Source of the DNA: Actinobacteria bacterium OV450
GTDB taxonomy: Bacteria; Actinomycetota; Actinomycetes; Streptomycetales; Streptomycetaceae
Direction of reading: 5' to 3'
Length of the DNA: 35,735 nucleotides
NCBI GenBank assembly: GCA_001298555.1
Contig: LJCW01000387.1
Span: 1 to 35,735, forward strand
In this document: positions 30,089 to 35,735 of the stretch, piece after piece
Numbering within the stretch: position 1 is the stretch's first letter
Layout: each line of letters starts with the position of its first letter
Position numbers and translations under genes: made by a program
The notes under the pieces: model-generated
What the model was told of the DNA's origin: nothing
What the model saw: only the letters and a program-made list of their open reading frames with translations
Databases searched by the model: none

Positions 30089-31267
30089 GTGGACCTGTTC
30101 GAGTACCAGGCGAGGGACCTCTTCGCCAAGCACGGTGTACCGGTGCTGGCCGGTGAAGTCATCGACACGCCTGAGGCGGCTCGCGAGGCCACCGAGCGGC
30201 TGGGCGGCAAGTCGGTCGTCAAGGCGCAGGTGAAGGTCGGCGGCCGCGGCAAGGCCGGCGGCGTCAAGCTCGCCGCCACCCCGGACGAGGCCGTCGCCCG
30301 CGCGACGGACATCCTGGGCATGGACATCAAGGGCCACACGGTCCACAAGGTGATGATCGCCGAGACCGCTCCCGAGATCCTCGAGGAGTACTACGTCTCG
30401 TACCTGCTGGACCGCACCAACCGCACCTTCCTGGCCATGGCCTCGGTCGCGGGTGGCATGGACATCGAGCAGGTCGCCGAGGAGACCCCGGAGAAGCTCG
30501 CCAAGGTCCCGGTGAACGCCAACGAGGGCGTGACCATCGAGAAGGCGCGCGAGATCGTCGCGCTGGCGCAGTTCCCGGCCGAGGTCGCCGAGAAGGTCGC
30601 CGAGGTCCTCGTGACGCTGTGGCAGACCTTCATCGCCGAGGACGCGCTCCTCGTCGAGGTCAACCCGCTCGCGAAGGTCGCCTCCGGCGACGTCATCGCC
30701 CTCGACGGCAAGGTCTCGCTCGACGAGAACGCCGAGTTCCGCCAGCCGGGTCACGAGGAGTTCGTGGACCACGCGGCCGCGAACCCGCTCGAGGCCGCCG
30801 CCAAGGCGAAGAACCTCAACTACGTGAAGCTCGACGGTGAGGTCGGCATCATCGGCAACGGCGCGGGTCTCGTCATGAGCACCCTCGACGTCGTCGCGTA
30901 CGCCGGTGAGAACCACGGCGGCGTCAAGCCGGCCAACTTCCTGGACATCGGCGGTGGCGCCTCCGCCGCCGTCATGGCCAACGGCCTCGAGATCATCCTC
31001 GGCGACCCGGACGTCAAGTCCGTCTTCGTCAACGTCTTCGGTGGCATCACCGCGTGTGACGAGGTCGCCAACGGCATCGTCCAGGCGCTGGCTCTGCTGG
31101 AGGAGAAGGGCGAGGCGGTCACCAAGCCGCTGGTCGTCCGTCTCGACGGCAACAACGCCGAGCTGGGTCGCAAGATCCTCTCGGACGCCAACCACCCGCT
31201 GGTGCAGCGCGTGGACACCATGGACGGTGCGGCCGACAAGGCCGCCGAGCTCGCGGCTGCGAAGTAA
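30089..31267 (+). CDS. sucC: succinyl-CoA synthetase beta subunit
   Basis: A 392-residue TCA-cycle enzyme subunit: with SucD it converts succinyl-CoA, phosphate and ADP (or GDP) to succinate, CoA and NTP. The ATP-grasp nucleotide-binding domain is at the N terminus (MDLFEYQARDLFAKHGVPV, then KAQVKVGGRGKAGGVKLA), followed by the CoA-ligase-type domain with GNGAGLVMSTLDVVAY, NFLDIGGGAS and VFVNVFGGITACDEVA. GTG 30089 matches the family N terminus (MDLFEYQ), and AAGGGA (30074-30079) lies nine bases upstream; a longer reading from 29984 is rejected. sucD starts 21 bases downstream, so the two form an operon closed by the terminator at 32206. The 247-bp upstream gap carries a Crp-like site and alternative hairpins. 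Confidence 0.97.
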   Translation: MDLFEYQARDLFAKHGVPVLAGEVIDTPEAAREATERLGGKSVVKAQVKVGGRGKAGGVKLAATPDEAVARATDILGMDIKGHTVHKVMIAETAPEILEEYYVSYLLDRTNRTFLAMASVAGGMDIEQVAEETPEKLAKVPVNANEGVTIEKAREIVALAQFPAEVAEKVAEVLVTLWQTFIAEDALLVEVNPLAKVASGDVIALDGKVSLDENAEFRQPGHEEFVDHAAANPLEAAAKAKNLNYVKLDGEVGIIGNGAGLVMSTLDVVAYAGENHGGVKPANFLDIGGGASAAVMANGLEIILGDPDVKSVFVNVFGGITACDEVANGIVQALALLEEKGEAVTKPLVVRLDGNNAELGRKILSDANHPLVQRVDTMDGAADKAAELAAAK

Positions 31268-31288
31268 GGGCAGAGGTCAAAGACTCAC

Positions 31289-32179
31289 ATGGCTATCTTC
31301 CTCAACAAGGACAGCAAGGTCATCGTCCAGGGCATGACCGGTGCCACGGGCATGAAGCACACCAAGCTGATGCTGGCTGACGGCACCAACATCGTCGGTG
31401 GCGTGAACCCGCGCAAGGCCGGCACGTCCGTCGACTTCGACGGCACCGAGGTCCCGGTCTTCGGTTCGGTCGCCGAGGCGATGGAGAAGACGGGCGCCAA
31501 CGTCTCCGTCCTCTTCGTCCCGCCGGCGTTCGCCAAGGCCGCCGTCGTCGAGGCCATCGACGCCGAGATCCCGCTGGCCGTCGTCATCACCGAGGGCATC
31601 GCGGTGCACGACTCCGCCGCCTTCTGGGCGTACGCGACCGCCAAGGGCAACAAGACCCGCATCATCGGCCCGAACTGCCCGGGTCTGATCACCCCCGGCC
31701 AGTCCAACGCCGGCATCATCCCGGGCGACATCACCAAGCCCGGCAAGATCGGTCTCGTGTCCAAGTCCGGCACGCTGACCTACCAGATGATGTACGAGCT
31801 CCGTGACATCGGCTTCACCTCGGCCGTCGGCATCGGTGGCGACCCGGTCATCGGCACCACGCACATCGACGCCCTGGAGGCCTTCGAGGCCGACCCGGAG
31901 ACCGAGCTCATCGTCATGATCGGTGAGATCGGCGGCGACGCCGAGGAGCGTGCGGCGGACTTCATCGCGAAGAACGTCACCAAGCCGGTCGTCGGCTACG
32001 TCGCGGGCTTCACCGCCCCCGAGGGCAAGACCATGGGCCACGCCGGCGCCATCGTCTCCGGCTCCTCCGGCACCGCGCAGGCCAAGAAGGAGGCCCTCGA
32101 GGCCGCCGGCGTCAAGGTCGGCAAGACGCCGACCGAGACCGCCAAGCTCGCGCGCGAGATCCTGAACGCCGCGCAGTAA
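31289..32179 (+). CDS. sucD: succinyl-CoA synthetase alpha subunit
   Basis: A 296-residue partner of SucC. The N-terminal CoA-binding Rossmann domain has VQGMTGATGMKHTKLML, followed by VNPRKAG; the ligase domain has IIGPNCPGLITPG, GLVSKSGTLTYQ and TSAVGIGGDPVIGTTHIDAL. The phosphorylated catalytic His is His251 in GKTMGHAGAIVSG. Length is normal. Start ATG 31289, with GGGCAGAGG upstream at modest spacing. Expression is presumably shared with sucC. Confidence 0.98.
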   Translation: MAIFLNKDSKVIVQGMTGATGMKHTKLMLADGTNIVGGVNPRKAGTSVDFDGTEVPVFGSVAEAMEKTGANVSVLFVPPAFAKAAVVEAIDAEIPLAVVITEGIAVHDSAAFWAYATAKGNKTRIIGPNCPGLITPGQSNAGIIPGDITKPGKIGLVSKSGTLTYQMMYELRDIGFTSAVGIGGDPVIGTTHIDALEAFEADPETELIVMIGEIGGDAEERAADFIAKNVTKPVVGYVAGFTAPEGKTMGHAGAIVSGSSGTAQAKKEALEAAGVKVGKTPTETAKLAREILNAAQ

Positions 32180-32205
32180 CGGCTTCCGTTGCCGTAGGCG
32201 TGTGT

Positions 32206-32247
32206 ACGGGCGTGGCCCGCATCCCGAGGGATGCGGGCCACGCCCGT
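32206..32247. terminator. strong bidirectional terminator after sucCD
   Basis: Left arm 32206-32222 is the exact reverse complement of 32231-32247 (17 bp), and two more C-G pairs extend it to a CGAG loop. It lies 26 bases after sucD and 19 bases before the end of the convergent gene, so it can stop both transcripts. Confidence 0.9.
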
Positions 32248-32266
32248 TTCCGTGGTCCGTCCGCCG

Positions 32267-33925
32267 CTATTCGAGGCTCGGGGCGAGCCGGTCCGGCTTG
32301 TGCGCAGGGTGTGCGCGCAGTTTGTCGTGGAGCCGGCGGGTCTCCTCGGTGAGCCGCTGGGGGCCGCTGAGCGGCGGGACCCCCGAGACGCTGGCGCCGG
32401 GCGCGACGGGGGGCTCGTACTGGCGGGGCGCGGTCACGGTGGTGTACGCGGTCGCGACGGCGATCACGGCCGTCAGACCGAGGAACGCGCGCGTCCACCG
32501 CGTGACACGGTGCTCGGCGGCCATGCGGACGACGGCCGCGGGCCGGGGCTCCAGCCGGACGGCCGGTGTGACCGCGCCGAGCCGCTCGCGCAGCACCGCG
32601 GACTCCTTCCCGGGCGGCGCGGCGGCCAGTTCCGGGATCCGGTCGGCGAGGGCGGCGTGCGCGCACAGCAGGCGGTTGCCGGCGGTGGCGGTGGTGGCCT
32701 CCGTCTCGGCCGCGGTGTCGGGCAGGTCGAGGCCGACGCCGTCGTAGAGCAGCACGGTGCGGCGGTGGGCCGCGGGGAGCGCCAGCATGGCGTCCATCAG
32801 GATCCGGTCGGCCGGGGCGGCGGGGGCCTTGTCGGGGTGCTTGTGGGCGCGGCGGAACCGGTGCCAGGGGGAGAGGGCGTACTCGTACACGGCCGCGCGC
32901 ACCCAGCCGACGGGGTCGGGATCGACGGCCACCTCGGGCCACCGCGCCCAGGCCTGCTGGAACGCCTGCTCGACGGCCTCCTGGGAGAGGCTGCGGCGTC
33001 CGGTGAGCAGGTACGCCTGCCGCGTGAGGGCGGGGGCGGCGTAGTCGTACATCGCGTCGAACACCTCCCGCGGCCCGGGCGGCCGTTCGGGCCGCGGCGG
33101 GATCGGCTCCTGCGGGGCCGGGACCGGGCCCGGGTCCGGGAGGCGGACGGGCGACCAGGAGGTCCCGGGGCCGGGCACGCCGATGCCGCCGGCGGCGGCC
33201 CTGGCGGTGAACCCGGCACCGTGCCGCGGCAGGGTGCCGGGTTCGGCCGGGACGGGCGGCCGGGGCTGCTGCCCGTGCCCGCAGACGCCGAAGGGCCGGT
33301 AGGCCGCCGCCATCCGCGACGCCCTCCCCTCGACCCCGTCCGACCCGACGTCAGCCGCCGCGCACGCCGGGCCGGGTACGCCGGCGCCCACGGGGCCGGG
33401 CGCCGGCGCCTCGCCGGGGGCCGGGGAAGCCGCCTCCGGTGAGCCTGCGCCTCCCGCCGGCGGGAGGTCCGCGTCCGCAGCCCCGGGGGATCGCCCGTCG
33501 CGGGCGTCGGCCTCAAGGCCCTGAGGCGGTGTCAGGACGGTGGCCGCGGCCGGGGTCCCGGGCAGGGGTCCGTACGGCGGCGTCGCGGGCGCCGCAGCGG
33601 TGGCACGGGGCTCGGGGTCCTGAGGCGGCGTCATGGGCGTGGGCGGAACACGGCCCTCGGCCGGGGTCGGTGCCGGGGTCGGTGCCGGGGCCGGAGCAGG
33701 GGCCTCGGGCGGCGGGGGCGGGGCGGTGAGGGAGGCCAGGAAGAGGGCGTACGCCGCGCGTTTGCGTCCCCGGGGGCCCGTGCGGCCGGCCTCCCAGGAG
33801 CGGACCGTGGTGACGGTCACACCCACCGCCGCCGCGACGTCCTCGTACGTCAGGTCCGCCGCCTCGCGCAGTCTGCGGCGTTCCTTGGGCGAGGGGAGCT
33901 TCGGCTCCTCGACGCTTGCAGTCAT
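32267..33925 (-). CDS. Xre-HTH / ECF-sigma-like fusion with a membrane helix
   Basis: A 552-residue protein with an unusual order of parts. An Xre-type helix-turn-helix (about 10-55: ERRRLREAADLTYEDVAAAVGVT, TVTTVRSWEAGR) is followed by a very long Pro/Ala/Gly linker (about 68-285). Then comes a region resembling SigE-type ECF sigma region 2 (290-360: YDYAAPALTRQAYLLTGRRSLS, then EQAFQQAWARWPEV) and region 4 (about 380-430: MLALPAAHRRTVLLYDGVGL), a single membrane helix (480-495, AFLGLTAVIAVATAY) and a basic tail. The sigma-like part lacks an obvious strong promoter-reading helix, so it may be a degenerate, membrane-tethered regulator. ATG 33925 has AAGGGGAG seven bases upstream. The function is unknown. 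An AT-rich spot (33966-33986) marks the promoter region shared with the next gene. Confidence 0.8.
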   Translation of the reverse strand: MTASVEEPKLPSPKERRRLREAADLTYEDVAAAVGVTVTTVRSWEAGRTGPRGRKRAAYALFLASLTAPPPPPEAPAPAPAPTPAPTPAEGRVPPTPMTPPQDPEPRATAAAPATPPYGPLPGTPAAATVLTPPQGLEADARDGRSPGAADADLPPAGGAGSPEAASPAPGEAPAPGPVGAGVPGPACAAADVGSDGVEGRASRMAAAYRPFGVCGHGQQPRPPVPAEPGTLPRHGAGFTARAAAGGIGVPGPGTSWSPVRLPDPGPVPAPQEPIPPRPERPPGPREVFDAMYDYAAPALTRQAYLLTGRRSLSQEAVEQAFQQAWARWPEVAVDPDPVGWVRAAVYEYALSPWHRFRRAHKHPDKAPAAPADRILMDAMLALPAAHRRTVLLYDGVGLDLPDTAAETEATTATAGNRLLCAHAALADRIPELAAAPPGKESAVLRERLGAVTPAVRLEPRPAAVVRMAAEHRVTRWTRAFLGLTAVIAVATAYTTVTAPRQYEPPVAPGASVSGVPPLSGPQRLTEETRRLHDKLRAHPAHKPDRLAPSLE

Positions 33926-34057
33926 GCCACACTCCCCTTGACCTGCCGACAGACCCGGGCGGAAAAGTACATAAAGCGTATATTGGGCGACACCACGGAC
34001 ATTCGCCTGTTACCCGCCCATAGCGCGTGTCGTTGGCACCATGGCGGAGTGACCCAA

Positions 34058-35735
34058 GTGACCGAACGCGGGACCCCTTTGCCGACGGCCCGGCGGGCCG
34101 CCGCCGGGCGGCGCCGTTCGCCGGCCGCCGCCGCCTGTGTACTGGGCGGAGCCATGGCCGCCGGGCTGGGGCTCGGCTTCCTGGCCGTGCTCGTCATCGT
34201 GCTGTGGATCAGCTCCCCGTACCCCGACAGCGGCCCGGGCGGAGCCCTGCACCTGGCCGCCGGGCTCTGGTTGCTCGCCCACGGGACCGAGCTTGTCCGC
34301 TACGACACGCTGTCCGGGGTACCGGCGCCCGTCGGAGTGACCCCGCTGCTGCTCGTCGGGCTTCCCGCGCTGCTGATGCGCCGCGCAGCCCGCCTCGGCA
34401 GCGCCTCGGGCGACGGCCGTGACGGCGGCGAGGAAGGGGACGGCGACGAGATCCTGCCCGCCGGCGCCGTCTTCTCGGCCGTGACCTGCGGATACCTCTG
34501 CGTCGGATCGCTCGTCACCGTCTACGCGGCCGGCGGCCCCATGCCCGCCGACCCGTTGAGCGCCGCCTGGCACGTACCACTGGTCGCCGTGCTCGCCGCC
34601 GCCGGCGGGGTGTGGGCGGCCAAGGGGCGTCCGGCCGGCCCGCTGCCGCACCGAGTCCCCGAAGCCGTGCGCCGGGCCGTCACCCGTCCCCGCTACGCGG
34701 TCGCGCTGCGCGCCGGAGCCGCAGGGACCCTCGTCCTGCTGGGCGGCGGCGCGCTGCTCGTCGGGGCCTCGCTCGCCTGGCACGCGGCGGAGGTCCAGGG
34801 GTCCTTCCTGGCGCTGACCGGGGTCTGGTCCGGCCGCTTCGCGGTGCTGCTCCTCGCGCTCGCACTGCTCCCGAACGCCGTGGTGTGGGGCGCGGCCTAC
34901 GCCCTCGGTCCCGGATTCGACCTCGGCGCCGGCGCGACCGCCACCCCGCTGGGCTTCGCCGGATCGCCCGCGCTGCCGAGGTTCCCGCTGCTGGATGCGC
35001 TGCCGCCGGAGGGGCCGGGGACGCTGCTGACCTGTGCGGCCGCGGGGGTGCCGCTGGTGGCCGGGCTGGCGGTCGGGTGGTTCGCGGTACGCCGGGCGCG
35101 TGAAGTCCGGTACCGGGAGACCGCCCTGACGGCGGCTCTGGGCGCGCTGGTGTGCGCCCTGCTGATGGCCGGGCTCGCGGCGGCCGCCTCGGGGCCGCTC
35201 GGCTCGCGGGGGCTGGCGAGCTTCGGTCCGGTGTGGTGGGCGACCGGGGCGGCGGCCTTCGTCTGGACGCTGGTCCCGGCGGTGCCGGTGGCGGTGGCGG
35301 TGCACTCCTGGCGGACCAGGCCCGCCCGGCAGCCGGACGCCCTCGCGATGGAGGCGGAGGACGACTGGCACGACAGCGGTGTACGGGAGCTGCGCGGGGA
35401 GGCGCTGCGCCGGGCGGCGGGCTCGCTGATCCCCGACCTGGCCCAGGACGCCCCGCCGCCCCCGCCGGAGCCGCAGCCGGAGCACGGGCACGGGCCGCAG
35501 TCGGAGCAGGGGCACGGGCCGGAACGGGAGCAGGGGCCCGGGCGGGAGCCGGAGCCCGTGCCGACGGCGCCCGAGACCCAGGCCGCCGCCACCGGCCCCG
35601 CCAAACCCCCTCGCCGGCTCACCGTCGTGACGGGGCTTCACCTGGGCCTGACGGCGCTTCCGGCCCCGGCGAAGCCGGCGCCGCCGGCCGGGCCGCCCCG
35701 GCCCGCCGTGGCACCGGTGGCCGGCGCCCGCGTGC
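34058..35735 (+). CDS. DUF6350/PerM-like multi-pass membrane protein, cut by the window end
   Basis: A frame open from GTG 34058 to the last base, at least 559 residues. GTG 34058 has GGAG (34046-34049) eight bases upstream; GTG 34049 is in frame as an alternative. The protein has about nine or more hydrophobic segments, the first at GGAMAAGLGLGFLAVLVIVLW and others such as LHLAAGLWLLAHG, GVTPLLLVGLPALLM, GAVFSAVTCGYLCVGSLVTVY and FAVLLLALALLPNAVVWGAAYALGPGFDLG. From about 430 it is Pro/Glu/Gly/His-rich and disordered, with GHGPQSEQGHGPEREQGPG-type repeats. In Mycobacterium tuberculosis perM (Rv0955) lies just after sucC-sucD and before purN, and the same neighbourhood is seen here. PerM is a membrane protein needed for cell division under stress. 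A similar role here is inferred from synteny and topology. Confidence 0.8.
   Translation, partial: MTERGTPLPTARRAAAGRRRSPAAAACVLGGAMAAGLGLGFLAVLVIVLWISSPYPDSGPGGALHLAAGLWLLAHGTELVRYDTLSGVPAPVGVTPLLLVGLPALLMRRAARLGSASGDGRDGGEEGDGDEILPAGAVFSAVTCGYLCVGSLVTVYAAGGPMPADPLSAAWHVPLVAVLAAAGGVWAAKGRPAGPLPHRVPEAVRRAVTRPRYAVALRAGAAGTLVLLGGGALLVGASLAWHAAEVQGSFLALTGVWSGRFAVLLLALALLPNAVVWGAAYALGPGFDLGAGATATPLGFAGSPALPRFPLLDALPPEGPGTLLTCAAAGVPLVAGLAVGWFAVRRAREVRYRETALTAALGALVCALLMAGLAAAASGPLGSRGLASFGPVWWATGAAAFVWTLVPAVPVAVAVHSWRTRPARQPDALAMEAEDDWHDSGVRELRGEALRRAAGSLIPDLAQDAPPPPPEPQPEHGHGPQSEQGHGPEREQGPGREPEPVPTAPETQAAATGPAKPPRRLTVVTGLHLGLTALPAPAKPAPPAGPPRPAVAPVAGARV

Overview
The window looks like chromosomal DNA of a Streptomyces (or close relative). 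It is very GC-rich, codons are strongly GC-biased at third positions, GTG starts are common, several starts appear leaderless, and guaA, pcrA, icmB, sucC, sucD and a perM-like gene lie in an order I recall from Streptomyces core chromosomes. I see no transposase, phage gene, tRNA, rRNA or CRISPR array. The first ~140 bases are abnormal G/C-rich sequence and may be a contig edge.

Left part (1-6.2 kb): the 3' end of a GMC oxidoreductase, a sortase-type cell-wall protein with an LASTG signal, a small chorismate mutase with what looks like an attenuation leader (a 22-codon peptide with Phe and Tyr codons, then a 17-bp hairpin), guaA, and a class II aldolase-like protein that has lost one zinc-binding histidine.

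Middle-left part (6.3-16 kb): an uncharacterised membrane protein, a DoxX protein, and an envelope-stress-like module. That module has a PspC/LiaF-like protein and a small membrane protein on one strand, facing a PspC-type histidine kinase and a LuxR-type response regulator. Then come a membrane-anchored esterase, a secreted NlpC/P60 endopeptidase, a small membrane protein, and an epoxide-hydrolase-like enzyme divergent from an ArsR regulator, with three copies of a 15-bp element between them.

Middle part (16-21.8 kb): pcrA helicase, a membrane-anchored M23 protein, a lipase-like esterase, and icmB (cobalamin-binding small mutase subunit).

Accessory system (21.8-29.8 kb): five genes form a divergent unit. 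SWIM zinc finger and DUF5691 lie on the minus strand; MoxR-type AAA+ ATPase, DUF5682 and VWA protein on the plus strand. I know of no experimental description of this set. Both divergent promoters carry TTGTCAGTG followed after 8 bases by TACGGT (SWIM) or CACGGT (MoxR). This is the actinobacterial RecA-independent DNA-damage promoter motif (RecA-NDp, tTGTCRGTG-N8-TAnnnT, activated by PafBC), exact on one side and one base off on the other. My main hypothesis is that this chaperone-like MoxR/VWA system is induced by DNA damage. The DUF5682 protein also has spaced His/Glu/Arg/His motifs resembling the TIKI/TraB/EreA hydrolase superfamily.

Right part (29.9-35.7 kb): sucC-sucD (succinyl-CoA synthetase) behind a Crp-like site, a strong terminator, a convergent gene fusing an Xre-type HTH, a Pro-rich linker, an ECF-sigma-like region and a membrane segment, and a multi-pass PerM/DUF6350 protein that runs off the window end.
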